Positions 6,690 through 15,166 are shown, counted from the stretch's first letter. The stretch: DNA of 64,000 nucleotides from an uncultured SAR86 cluster bacterium (GCA_902523885.1 CABZAV010000003.1:131920-195919); one strand, 5' to 3'. Notes: generated by a model from the letters alone, not told the origin. A program made the numbers and translations.

Positions 6690-9337
6690 TGGGTTTAGAT
6701 AAAAACTTTCCTCGTCATCCTCACGCAATTATCAGTCCTGATGTTCGTTGGTATCCAGGCAGTGACGCAATAGGTGAAAAAGGAAGAGAAAAACTTTTAC
6801 CACCCCTAGTAAATAGAATTAGAAAAGAGGTTTATGACTGGAGAGAAGCAGGTTATCCAAATATATCTGAAGTATCTCAATCCCTTTTAACTTATTGGTT
6901 TAAAACAGACCATCCCAATGGGTTTCAATATTATTTTGCACAAAGAGAGTCAGTTGAATCAATCATTTATTTATATGAACATGAAGATATAAGAAACCCA
7001 TCTGAACTTCTTAAATATGACTCCTCAGGTGTTTTGGTTGATTCTATGTTTGAGGAAACATGGTTAAGACTAGTCGTAAAACAGGCAACAGGAACTGGTA
7101 AAACAAAGGTGTTGTCTTTGTTAATGGCATGGTGTTATTTCCATAAAGAATTCAATGAAGACTCTGAACTTTCACAAAATTATCTTCTTCTTGCACCAAA
7201 CACTATTGTTTTAGACAGATTAAAAGACGATATAGAGGGATTGAGTGTTTTTAACAAAGACCCAGTTCTTCCACCAAATGGTTATGGTGGCAGGTCTTGG
7301 AACTTTTATCCAAAGGTTCACATACAAGATAATATTGGTTCTCTTTCAAAAAGTGGAAATATTTTCTTAACAAACATTCAAAGGTTTGTGACAAGAGCAG
7401 AAAAAGTTGATGAGAACTCAAGTATGGATTATTTCCTTGGAGATAAACCTGTGACCAAGACAACCGATAATAAAATTCTTGTTCGAGATATAGTAAATAA
7501 TATTGATGACATTATCGTATTTAATGATGAGGCACATCACATACATGACAAAAAACTTGCATGGTTTAAAACTATTGAGACTATAAACAACAGTCTTGTT
7601 CAAAAAGGCAAGAAACTTTCACTGCAATTAGACGTCACTGCAACACCTAAAGACCAAAAAGGAAATATATTCCCTCATACAATTTCAGATTACCCCCTTG
7701 TAGAAGCAATTGCACAAGAAGTCGTTAAAACTCCAATACTCCCTGATGAAGCAAGCAGAGGAAAACTTGAAGAGCATACTTCCGCAAAATTTTCTGAACG
7801 TTGGAGAGATTACATTGACCTTGGTGTGACCGTTTGGGAGCAAGATTATGAGACTCACAGAAAACTAGGGAAAAAAGCACTTTTATTTGTCATGGTGGAC
7901 GATACAAAGAATTGTGATGAAGTTAAAGACTATTTGGAAGGAAACTACCCCCTACTCAAAGGTGGGACTTTTGTTATTCATACTAATAAAGAGGGTCGCA
8001 TTGATGAGGGTGCATCTGCAAAGAGTCAAAAAGAATTATTAGAATTAAGAGAACTTGCAAATCAAGTCGACAGTGATGATAACAATATTAAAGCAGTCGT
8101 ATCTGTTCTAATGTTAAAAGAAGGTTGGGATGTAAAAAATGTGACTACTGTTGTAGGTTTAAGACCCTTTGTTGCAGCATCAAATATTCTTCCCGAGCAA
8201 GCATTGGGAAGAGGACTTAGAAGGATGTATTTTGGTGAAGACCAAACTGAAGAACTTAATGTAGTTGGAACTCCATTATTTATGGAGTTTGTTGAAAGCA
8301 TTAAATCAGAGGGTGTTATCCTTGAAAAGAGGTCTATGGGAAAAGGTTCAGACCCCTCAGGACCGACAATAATTGAAATCGATAAAGAGAAAGTTGATGA
8401 GTTAGATATAGAAATTCCAGTCCTTTCTCCAAGTATTATTCGTGAGTATAAGAACCTTGAGGAATTAAATGTTCAAGAATTTGAATATACTCCTGTTGAA
8501 TTAAAAGAATTTACTCCTGAGGAGCAAAAAAATATTCTCCTAAGAGATATTCTTGATGATGAGGTAAGAAGAGAAGTAAGGATTGATAGTCTGCATGTAA
8601 ATGCGACCTCTATCATCACCTTTTTCACAAAATCAATAATGACAGAACTCCGTCTCTATGGGGGACAAGATATTCTTTATGGAAAACTTAAGCAATTCTT
8701 AAAAGATAAGTTGTTCGGTCATACGGTTGATCTTGAGGATTTAAATGTTGCACGAAATTTAAGTGAAACTAATGTCAGACATGTAATTAGAGAAACATTT
8801 AAAAAACATATAAATGCATTAACAGTAGTTGATACAGGAACGACTGAGGTTCAAAATTACATCAAAGTCTCGAATCAGAAGACATTCAGCATTCCAAGAC
8901 AAAAAGAATTTCTTCCTGCAAAGAAATCTATCTTTAATAAGATAGTTGGAGACTCTCATTTTGAATTACGTTTTGCAGGGTTTCTTGATGCGGCAGTAGA
9001 TGTTAATCGTTTCATAAAAAACTATATTCAACTTGGGTTCAAGATGGAGTATGTAAATCATGAAGGTGGTATAAGTTATTACTATCCTGATTTTGTTATT
9101 CATCTTGATAATGGAGAGAGGTTTGTTGTTGAGACTAAGGGTGCAGAAAATTTAGATGATCCTAGAAAAATTGAAAGATTGAAGAACTGGTGCGAAGATG
9201 CAACAAGATCCACTGGTAAAATTTACCGTCACCTCTATGTAAGGCAAGAGGATTGGGATAGTTTGGGTCTTACACCAAATTCTTTTGCAGAAATAGTTAC
9301 AGTTTTTAAGGATTTTGAAGGAAAAAATAGACAATAA
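6689..9337 (+). CDS. res: Type III restriction-modification system, Res helicase-nuclease subunit
   Basis: An 882-residue SF2 translocase/helicase with a C-terminal nuclease; with Mod it cleaves unmethylated DNA after ATP-driven communication between sites. Walker A is TGTGKT at residues 134-139, the Walker B/DEAH box is FNDEAHH, and helicase motif VI is seen in QALGRGLRRMYF. Near the C-terminus, YYPDFVIHL followed by FVVETKG forms a PD-(D/E)xK endonuclease site. All key motifs are present, so the enzyme is probably active. Coupled to mod by a 1-nt overlap. A small recombinase-like gene follows on the opposite strand. Confidence 0.9.
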   Translation: MGLDKNFPRHPHAIISPDVRWYPGSDAIGEKGREKLLPPLVNRIRKEVYDWREAGYPNISEVSQSLLTYWFKTDHPNGFQYYFAQRESVESIIYLYEHEDIRNPSELLKYDSSGVLVDSMFEETWLRLVVKQATGTGKTKVLSLLMAWCYFHKEFNEDSELSQNYLLLAPNTIVLDRLKDDIEGLSVFNKDPVLPPNGYGGRSWNFYPKVHIQDNIGSLSKSGNIFLTNIQRFVTRAEKVDENSSMDYFLGDKPVTKTTDNKILVRDIVNNIDDIIVFNDEAHHIHDKKLAWFKTIETINNSLVQKGKKLSLQLDVTATPKDQKGNIFPHTISDYPLVEAIAQEVVKTPILPDEASRGKLEEHTSAKFSERWRDYIDLGVTVWEQDYETHRKLGKKALLFVMVDDTKNCDEVKDYLEGNYPLLKGGTFVIHTNKEGRIDEGASAKSQKELLELRELANQVDSDDNNIKAVVSVLMLKEGWDVKNVTTVVGLRPFVAASNILPEQALGRGLRRMYFGEDQTEELNVVGTPLFMEFVESIKSEGVILEKRSMGKGSDPSGPTIIEIDKEKVDELDIEIPVLSPSIIREYKNLEELNVQEFEYTPVELKEFTPEEQKNILLRDILDDEVRREVRIDSLHVNATSIITFFTKSIMTELRLYGGQDILYGKLKQFLKDKLFGHTVDLEDLNVARNLSETNVRHVIRETFKKHINALTVVDTGTTEVQNYIKVSNQKTFSIPRQKEFLPAKKSIFNKIVGDSHFELRFAGFLDAAVDVNRFIKNYIQLGFKMEYVNHEGGISYYYPDFVIHLDNGERFVVETKGAENLDDPRKIERLKNWCEDATRSTGKIYRHLYVRQEDWDSLGLTPNSFAEIVTVFKDFEGKNRQ

Positions 9338-9347
9338 TTTAATTTTC

Positions 9348-9617
9348 TTAACTTGAATAATATTCAAACCACAGTTTAGATACCTTCTTATCAAGTTCTT
9401 GATTTAACCTTTCATCTCTAATTTTCTTCTTTTTTAGAATGGAATAGACACTTGAAGGATAGAATGCATTGCCTCTAGAGGTTTTGATATTTTTTTCGTT
9501 AAGTCTATTGGCAATTTTTCTGTAACCCAGTCCTTCTGCTTTGAGTTGCTTTATCTTATTATGGAGAAATGACTGATAGGGAGAATAATGGGTGTGCCAA
9601 AGTTGATTGGAATTCAC
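9348..9617 (-). CDS. Small recombinase-domain-like protein
   Basis: An 89-residue basic protein. The central segment LGYRKIANRLNEKNIKTSRG, followed by PSSVYSILKK, closely resembles the DNA-binding helix-turn-helix of the 'recombinase' domain of large serine recombinases (the form IAxxLNxxGIxTxRG...SVxxIL). No catalytic resolvase domain is present, so this is either a free-standing DNA-binding factor or the remnant of a full recombinase. It converges on res and its start is 38 bp from the glmS-end repeat at 9656-9676. It could be an excision or target-site factor for the element. The family match rests on motif memory only. Confidence 0.6.
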   Translation of the reverse strand: MNSNQLWHTHYSPYQSFLHNKIKQLKAEGLGYRKIANRLNEKNIKTSRGNAFYPSSVYSILKKKKIRDERLNQELDKKVSKLWFEYYSS

Positions 9618-9655
9618 CTCAACATCAAAACACAGATAATCCCCTTTGTAGGATA

Positions 9656-9676
9656 AAGTCTGTAACTGTGGAGTAG
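9656..9676 (+). repeat. att-like direct repeat copy 3 (duplicated glmS 3' end)
   Basis: 19 of 21 bases are identical to the glmS end at 3075-3095, and the frame reads K-S-V-T-V-E-stop. Both differences are synonymous third positions (GTC/GTA and ACC/ACT), so this copy probably descends from the end of a functional glmS allele rather than drifting from the local one. Similarity to glmS stops abruptly upstream of the 21 bases. It closes the mod-res module and fits an attR-type junction. Confidence 0.75.
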
Positions 9677-9704
9677 TTGATGATTCGTATTGATAAAAAG
9701 TAAA

Positions 9705-10070
9705 ATGGATTATTGGTTTCTGATGATTGCGGCTTTCCTTTCTTTAGCAGGAATGTTATTTCATGGGTTCATCGGGGGAAAAATTTATATCAGCAATGTA
9801 AATGATAGCGATATGGAGGCATTAACTAAATCGTTAAGCTTTGTTTCTTGGCACGTGTTCACCATCTTTCTTTTTATAAGTGCTTTAACTTTAATTTATA
9901 TAGCCTATAACCCAGAATTTGCTATAGCTGCATATCCGTTAATTGGCATCAACCTTTTAGGCTCACTTTTATTTATTTTTCTTGGTTTGGGAAGACATAG
10001 AGCTTTATTAAGAATGCCAGGTGCTTTTCTAATGGGCATTACGGCATTGCTTGCTTGGCTGGGAATATGA
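9705..10070 (+). CDS. Small integral membrane protein, four TM segments
   Basis: A 121-residue hydrophobic protein if it starts at ATG 9705; a TTG five codons upstream is less likely. It has about four membrane helices (WFLMIAAFLSLAGM, SWHVFTIFLFISALTLIY, AAYPLIGINLLGSLLFIF, PGAFLMGITALLAWLGI) and a polar loop with GLGRHRALL before the last helix. I do not recognise a specific family. It lies just after glmS-end repeat 3, and may be the original chromosomal neighbour of glmS or a further cargo gene. Confidence 0.6.
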   Translation: MDYWFLMIAAFLSLAGMLFHGFIGGKIYISNVNDSDMEALTKSLSFVSWHVFTIFLFISALTLIYIAYNPEFAIAAYPLIGINLLGSLLFIFLGLGRHRALLRMPGAFLMGITALLAWLGI

Positions 10071-10123
10071 TGAAGCTCAAAGGATTGTATCTACTGGAAA
10101 ATCCCCCGATACAAATTTTAAAC

Positions 10124-10144
10124 AACTCCGTAGCGGCGAAATAG
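10124..10144 (+). repeat. Possible degenerate fourth glmS-end-like repeat
   Basis: This stretch reads N-S-V-A-A-K-stop in the same register. It matches the copy at 4319-4339 at 13 of 21 positions, and the following ATCT is shared with that copy too. The similarity is weak enough to be chance. If real, it would set off the 9705-10070 gene as a separate module before the Nmad3-like gene. Confidence 0.3.
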
Positions 10145-10174
10145 ATCTTCAGGTGGAGTTTCTATTTACGAAAG

Positions 10175-10972
10175 TTGAAAAGACTAATACTTAGCAGAAA
10201 AGGATTTGATGCTAAAGCAGGTGGAAGTGCGTCACCTGTATTTAGCGATGGAAAGATCTTTTCTATACCTATACCTCAAAACCACCCCTCACCTAAAAAG
10301 TATAGAGATTTAGACTTTTATGGAGTATCAGGCACAGAATTATTAAAAGAAGTATCTGCCAAGGTTAAACCTTCAGATTATTGTCATAATGACCCGCTGC
10401 TAAATGAAGATATTGGTATTTTCGGTCAAGCAGGTTCTTCGCAAACAGAATTAAAAAATAATAGTGTAGGTCCAGGAGACTTATTTTTATTCTTTGGATG
10501 GTTTAAGAACTTTTCAATTAAGGGAAGAGATATGCATCATCTTTTTGGATGGTTACAAATAAAAGAAATAATCAAAGGGTCTAAAGCAATAACCACATAT
10601 CTCAAAGAAGAGAATATTGCTCATCCTCATGGATACGGAGACACTTCTAAATTCTTAAATAATACTATCTATTTAGGTAGAAAAACTTTAGAGATAGATA
10701 ACAAAAAAGTTTTTGATAGGGGTCACGGTTTATTTAAAAAGACTCATGATGATTTAATTTTGACCGAAGCAAATAAAACACGATCTAGATGGAAACTGCC
10801 TTCGAAATATTTTTTAAATACAAAAGGGCTATTCTTAAACAGAATGAAGTGGGAAAATAAAAAAGAATCTACAATCTTTTACAAAGGGTTTGGACAAGAA
10901 TTCATCCTTGACATTGAAAAAAATCCAAGTGTAAAGACGTGGGCAGTAAACCTAATAAAAAAACACGGATAA
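10175..10972 (+). CDS. Nmad3-like putative DNA base modification protein
   Basis: A 265-residue protein starting at TTG, chosen because the protein then begins MKRLILSRKGFD, the characteristic N-terminus of the nucleotide-modification-associated domain 3 (Nmad3) family. Other family-like segments are CHNDPLLNEDIG, IFGQAGSSQTEL, GPGDLFLFFGWFK, HHLFGWLQI and HPHGYGD with NTIYLG. The family is predicted, from association with phage and mobile DNA-modification genes, to act on modified nucleotides; its exact reaction is not established. Its place about 800 bp beyond the type III R-M module supports a mobile defence or modification origin. The family call is from recalled motifs. Confidence 0.65.
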   Translation: MKRLILSRKGFDAKAGGSASPVFSDGKIFSIPIPQNHPSPKKYRDLDFYGVSGTELLKEVSAKVKPSDYCHNDPLLNEDIGIFGQAGSSQTELKNNSVGPGDLFLFFGWFKNFSIKGRDMHHLFGWLQIKEIIKGSKAITTYLKEENIAHPHGYGDTSKFLNNTIYLGRKTLEIDNKKVFDRGHGLFKKTHDDLILTEANKTRSRWKLPSKYFLNTKGLFLNRMKWENKKESTIFYKGFGQEFILDIEKNPSVKTWAVNLIKKHG

Positions 10973-10991
10973 TTTATATGGAAGATAAAAT

Positions 10992-11678
10992 ATGGTTTTA
11001 GTAGCGGGCGTGCTCTTAGTTTTGGCATTGATATTTGGACCTTCTTTGTGGGTGAAGTTCGTTATGAGAAGATATTCATCGCAGCAGCCAGAAATGCCTG
11101 GCACTGGTGGAGAGCTCGCAAAGCACTTAATTGAACGATTCTCTTTAAAAGATGTGAAGGTCGAAGTAACTGAGCTCGGAGATCACTACGACCCAATTGA
11201 AAAAAAAGTTAGGCTTTTAAGAGAGCATTTCGATTCTAAATCATTGACCGCAATTGCTATTGCGGCACATGAGGTTGGACACGCTATCCAGGATCAGCAA
11301 GGAGATAAACGTTTGGCTACTAGAACAAAGATGGTCCCCATAGTTGATAAGGTGGCCCGCTGGAGCGTTGCCATAATATCTTTATCTCCAGTGATTGGTA
11401 TTATTACTCGGCATCCCATGCCATTTTCTTTATTGCTTTTTCTCGGGCTATCCGGCTTTATAGCTCGTATGATGATTCATGCGGTAACTCTGCCAATCGA
11501 ATTTGACGCAAGTTTTTCTAAAGCCCTCCCTATATTGAGGGAAGGGAATTATGTATCGCAGTCAAACGAAAAAGCAGTTAGTCAAATTCTGAGGGCAGCA
11601 GCCCTCACCTATGTTTCGGCTGCGCTAGCTGACATACTAAATCTTAGCCGTTGGATTGTTATATTGTTAAGGCGATGA
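10992..11678 (+). CDS. Membrane zinc metallopeptidase, YugP family
   Basis: A 228-residue neutral zinc metallopeptidase of the YugP type (unknown physiological substrate). It has an N-terminal helix (VAGVLLVLALIFGPSLW), a TGxxLA-like segment (GTGGELAKHLIE), the zinc motif HEVGHAIQD at about residues 94-102 and two or three more TM helices after it. The length is typical. GGAAG-like bases before the ATG provide a modest ribosome site. It is probably core genome and marks the return from accessory to chromosomal DNA. Confidence 0.85.
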   Translation: MVLVAGVLLVLALIFGPSLWVKFVMRRYSSQQPEMPGTGGELAKHLIERFSLKDVKVEVTELGDHYDPIEKKVRLLREHFDSKSLTAIAIAAHEVGHAIQDQQGDKRLATRTKMVPIVDKVARWSVAIISLSPVIGIITRHPMPFSLLLFLGLSGFIARMMIHAVTLPIEFDASFSKALPILREGNYVSQSNEKAVSQILRAAALTYVSAALADILNLSRWIVILLRR

Positions 11679-11758
11679 AATAGATTTAATGGAATAGAGA
11701 TTTATAAATCTTTATAATCCGGTTCGGAATTTCTTCGGGGGGGATTAGATACTAAAAA

Positions 11759-13279
11759 ATGAAAATAAATGTAGATTTACTCAGATCTTTTTTTGTAGGC
11801 ATATTTATCGTATTTACCGGATTGCTAACAATGCCAGTTCACGCAAATGAATTTAAAGTTGGATTTGCCGCGCTTTCTATTACTCCTGATCTAATCGATG
11901 AATGGGAAGATATAAATAACGATGCTCAATTTGATCCAGATATTGATAAATGGACTGATGTAAACGGTAATAACCAATTCGATGCCGTGTGGATGGCAGG
12001 GTTTCAAAATAAACGAGCTGCTCAAGGAGTTAAAGATGACCTTATGGCAGTAGCCGTGGTGATTGATGATGGCCATACTCGCATAGGAATTATTAGCGCT
12101 GACACTATTGGGCTAATGCGAAAATTTGTCCTTAACGTTCGTGAGGATGTTCCTAAAGAATGGGGCTTAGATTACATTATGGTGCATGCAACTCATAATC
12201 ATGAAGGTCCAGATACCCAAGGTCTTTGGGGTCCAAGTTTCTTAAAAAGTGGTGTTGATGAGTTTTACATGGAGCAACTTAAAAGAGATTTCGTAAGCAC
12301 GTTAAAAATGGCTATAGGCAATTTAGAACCTGCCCAGATGAGTTTGGCTTTAATCCCGACAAATCCACTTACACCAATTAAAGACAAACGAAAACCCATT
12401 GTGATAGATGACGACATAAGAGCGATTTTGTTCAATCGTCCTGATGGTTCAATTATTGGTTCGTTGATAAATTTTGGAATTCATGTCGAACTTGCATGGG
12501 ATAAAAATCTGGAATTAACTGCTGATGTTGCAGGCTACTTAAGAAGAGGCATCAGTGAAGGTATTTACTATGATGATCAATTAATCAAACCTGGACTTGG
12601 TGGAACCACATTATGGCTTACAGGAAATATTGGAGGCTTGATGACTTCAGGTCCAACCGATCCAATTTACGATCCTGTTTTGAAAAAAATGATCACTAAA
12701 CCAAGTCATACTAAAGCACGTACATATGGTTATAGCTTAGCAAATAGTGTCATAGAGGCTTTTCATGCAGGTGATTTTAAACAATCTTCAGGGTCACCCA
12801 TAACTGTCTACTCTAAAGAAATAGAATTAGGTTTGGAGAATTTTATGTTGACATTAGGCACCCTACTTGGCGTCATTGACACTGATCCTAAATTTAGTTT
12901 GATGCCGCCGTTTGTTCGTTATCTCAGTGAGGCGGCATTCATAAAAATAGGAGATGTATCTATTACCGGTGTTCCTGGAGAGCTTTATCCAGAAATTGCT
13001 GTTGGAGGTATAGAAAATCCTGAAGGCGCTGATTTTGAAATGGCACCTCAAGAAGTTCCGTATCTTCGAAGCCAATATTCAGACAAACTTAATCTGATGG
13101 TAAATCTAGCTAATGATTCTATTGGTTATATTATTCCAAAAAGTGAATGGGACAATGACGCTCCTTGGATCTACGGAGAAACTGAAGAAACTTATGGCGA
13201 AGTGGTTTCTCTGGGTCCAAACACAGCACCAAAGATTCATGAAAACATTATTAAATTGATAGAAGAATCAAAAAATTAG
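11759..13279 (+). CDS. Exported neutral/alkaline ceramidase-like hydrolase
   Basis: A 506-residue protein with a signal peptide (hydrophobic core then MPVHANE) and the N-terminal fold of neutral/non-lysosomal ceramidases: VGFAALSITPD at the start, KDDLMAVAVVIDD, ISADTIGL and the metal-binding HATHNHEGPDTQG. A further His-containing segment INFGIHVEL and the C-terminal ITGVPGELYPE are also seen. Ceramidases cleave the amide bond of ceramide, but this broad family also acts on other lipids, so the substrate is unknown. Between the first strand and the metal site is an Asp/Asn-rich double motif (DINNDAQFDPD and DVNGNNQFD) like a dockerin or EF-hand calcium loop. It is likely periplasmic or secreted. 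Confidence 0.8.
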   Translation: MKINVDLLRSFFVGIFIVFTGLLTMPVHANEFKVGFAALSITPDLIDEWEDINNDAQFDPDIDKWTDVNGNNQFDAVWMAGFQNKRAAQGVKDDLMAVAVVIDDGHTRIGIISADTIGLMRKFVLNVREDVPKEWGLDYIMVHATHNHEGPDTQGLWGPSFLKSGVDEFYMEQLKRDFVSTLKMAIGNLEPAQMSLALIPTNPLTPIKDKRKPIVIDDDIRAILFNRPDGSIIGSLINFGIHVELAWDKNLELTADVAGYLRRGISEGIYYDDQLIKPGLGGTTLWLTGNIGGLMTSGPTDPIYDPVLKKMITKPSHTKARTYGYSLANSVIEAFHAGDFKQSSGSPITVYSKEIELGLENFMLTLGTLLGVIDTDPKFSLMPPFVRYLSEAAFIKIGDVSITGVPGELYPEIAVGGIENPEGADFEMAPQEVPYLRSQYSDKLNLMVNLANDSIGYIIPKSEWDNDAPWIYGETEETYGEVVSLGPNTAPKIHENIIKLIEESKN

Positions 13280-13292
13280 CTTTAGAGACAGA

Positions 13293-14600
13293 TTACTTAT
13301 TTAGGTCTGTTTTATAAGTTTCTGTAAGAAAATATACAGAAAGCAATGAAGCTGCTGAAGCTAAAGCAATGTAAACAGAGACCCAAAAAATATCGAAACT
13401 TGTCCAAAGCAGGGTTGCTATGGTTGGTGCAAAAGAGCCTCCTAAAATTGCTCCAATTTGATAGCCAAGAGATGCCCCTGAGTATCTAACTTCTGTGGAA
13501 AAAAGTTCGGCAAAAAAAGCTGCTTGAGGTCCATACATCATTCCTAAAAAAGCTAATCCTCCAGTTACAGCCAAAATGACCAGATAAAAATTTCCTGTAT
13601 CAATTAGAGGAAAAAGAAAAAAAGACCATAATGCCGTTAAGAAGGCACCAGCCATGAAAATCCCTTTTCTACCGTTTTTGTCCGAATAATGAGAGAAGTA
13701 AAATTGAAGAGGCACCATAATGGCTGAGCCAATCAGCACAGCGGCAAGCAAATCATTTCGAGAGAGGTCTGTAGTTGCAACACCATAGGCCAGTATGAAA
13801 GCCACTAAAATATAAAAAGTTACCTGGATCGAAAGAAATGCTCCTGCAGCAAGAGAAATTCTTCGAGGGTACCTTCTTAAAGCTTCAAGTATAGGCGAAG
13901 ACTTAATTTCTTGTTTGACGTTGTCTTGAGAACTTTTAGCTGCTTCGAGCTCTTTAAAGGCTTTGGTATCTTCAAGCCTTAATTGGATATACATACTAAT
14001 TATTACTAAAACAAAACTTATTAAGAAAGGAATTCTCCAACCCCAGGTGAGAAAACTTTCTTCTGAAGTAAGCAAACTCACCGAGATAAAGGCGAGATTA
14101 GCTAGAATTACGCCGACTGGAGCACCCGCTTGAGCATAAGCCCCGTAGTAACCTCTTCTGTGACTTGGCGCATTTTCGGTTACCAATAACATTGCACCTC
14201 CCCATTGACCACCAATGGCAATTCCTTGACAGAATCTCAAAAAGGTAAGGAGAAGAGGTGCTGCTATACCTATAGCTTCATAGGTTGGTAATAGACCTAT
14301 TAAAGTTGATGCTATTCCCATTAACATCAAGGCAAATACTAATGTTTTCTTTCTGCCGACAAGATCTCCAAAGTGGCCAAAAATAATTCCGCCAATAGGT
14401 CGCGCAATGAAACCAGCTGCAAACGTCATGAAAGATAATATGAGCGCAGTCGTCGGATCGACTTCTCCAAAGAAAAGTTTTGGAAACACTAGCCCAGCTG
14501 CTGCGCCATATAAAAAGAAATCGTACCACTCGATACTGGTACCCGATAAAGAAGTAAAGGCAACTTTTCTAATATTTGATTCTGTTTGAATTTCTTTCAT
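13293..14600 (-). CDS. MFS transporter, metabolite:H+ symporter (MHS) type
   Basis: A 12-TM major facilitator of about 435 residues. The start ATG at 14600 (MKEIQTESNIRK) is preferred over one ten codons upstream because TATTAT lies 6 nt before it. The family pattern is clear: GTSIEWYDFFLYGAAA in TM1, FGHFGDLVGRKKTL between TM2 and TM3, and FCQGIAIGGQWGGA in TM4. MHS transporters carry organic acids, betaines or aromatic acids with protons; the substrate here cannot be assigned. It converges on the ceramidase-like gene with a 13-bp gap, and is divergent from the DUF4399 gene. Confidence 0.9.
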   Translation of the reverse strand: MKEIQTESNIRKVAFTSLSGTSIEWYDFFLYGAAAGLVFPKLFFGEVDPTTALILSFMTFAAGFIARPIGGIIFGHFGDLVGRKKTLVFALMLMGIASTLIGLLPTYEAIGIAAPLLLTFLRFCQGIAIGGQWGGAMLLVTENAPSHRRGYYGAYAQAGAPVGVILANLAFISVSLLTSEESFLTWGWRIPFLISFVLVIISMYIQLRLEDTKAFKELEAAKSSQDNVKQEIKSSPILEALRRYPRRISLAAGAFLSIQVTFYILVAFILAYGVATTDLSRNDLLAAVLIGSAIMVPLQFYFSHYSDKNGRKGIFMAGAFLTALWSFFLFPLIDTGNFYLVILAVTGGLAFLGMMYGPQAAFFAELFSTEVRYSGASLGYQIGAILGGSFAPTIATLLWTSFDIFWVSVYIALASAASLLSVYFLTETYKTDLNK

Positions 14601-14606
14601 GACGTC

Positions 14607-14612
14607 ATAATA
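14607..14612 (-). promoter_or_regulatory. -10 box of MFS gene
   Basis: Reading on the minus strand, TATTAT ends 6 nt before the ATG at 14600 with no Shine-Dalgarno between. It supports that start and a leaderless transcript. No convincing -35 was identified. Confidence 0.4.
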
Positions 14613-14689
14613 AACGCAAATCTTTCTCATTACACTACACTCAAAAAAGTTGATAGTTTAAAAAAAATTGCCTGAAAGAAAAAAATAAG

Positions 14690-14717
14690 TTGAACTAAAC
14701 TAAAAGAATTTTAGAAT
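14690..14717 (+). promoter_or_regulatory. Predicted promoter of DUF4399 gene
   Basis: TTGAAC (14690-14695), a 16-bp spacer and TAGAAT (14712-14717). The -10 box ends 6 nt before the ATG at 14724, implying a leaderless mRNA. Confidence 0.5.
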
Positions 14718-14723
14718 TAAGAA

Positions 14724-15113
14724 ATGAAATCAATTATTACAATTTTATTTTTAATGTTATCTCTCAATACTTTTGCGGAGAAAGTTTACTTTATAAACAT
14801 TAAAGATGGAGACATTTTGAAATCGCCGTTTCTTGTTCAATTTGGATTGTCAGGCAAAGGCGTTGCTCCTGCGGGGGTTGATATAGAAAATACCGGTCAC
14901 CATCATCTTTTAATAAACGTTGATGAAATAGATTATTCATTACCAATTCCGTCTTCTAAGCAACATCTTCATTTTGGCTTAGGCCAAACTGAAACAAATC
15001 TTGATCTTGCAGAAGGGGAATATCAGTTGCAGTTAATTTTGGGAAATAAATACCATATTCCTCATCAGCCACCTTTAGAATCAAAAAAAATTAATGTTAC
15101 AGTGATCCCATAA
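14724..15113 (+). CDS. DUF4399 periplasmic protein
   Basis: A 129-residue exported protein with signal peptide (MKSIITILFLMLSLNTFAE). The domain shows the family pattern VYFINIKDGDILKSPFLVQF, GHHHLLIN and LHFGLGQTE, and an L-x-L-x-G-N-K-Y-H-I-P-H segment near the end. The many His residues (HHH, KQHLHF, YHIPH) suggest metal binding, but the function of DUF4399 is unknown. It stands alone, transcribed divergently from the MFS transporter, with a cupin gene downstream that has its own ribosome site. Confidence 0.85.
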   Translation: MKSIITILFLMLSLNTFAEKVYFINIKDGDILKSPFLVQFGLSGKGVAPAGVDIENTGHHHLLINVDEIDYSLPIPSSKQHLHFGLGQTETNLDLAEGEYQLQLILGNKYHIPHQPPLESKKINVTVIP

Positions 15114-15166
15114 GTGAAAATAATTTGATAACCTAAATAATAAATACAAAAAAAGGAGTTATAAAT

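Noticed and set aside
3075..9676. Tn7-like transposon downstream of glmS
   Set aside because: Tn7 also inserts after glmS, but no tnsA-E or tniQ-like gene is present and the repeats are copies of the glmS coding end, not Tn7 ends. A different integration mechanism fits better.
13262..13320. Terminator between the convergent ceramidase-like and MFS genes
   Set aside because: Only a 5-bp ACAGA/TCTGT stem with a long loop is visible, lying within the MFS stop region; not strong enough to annotate.
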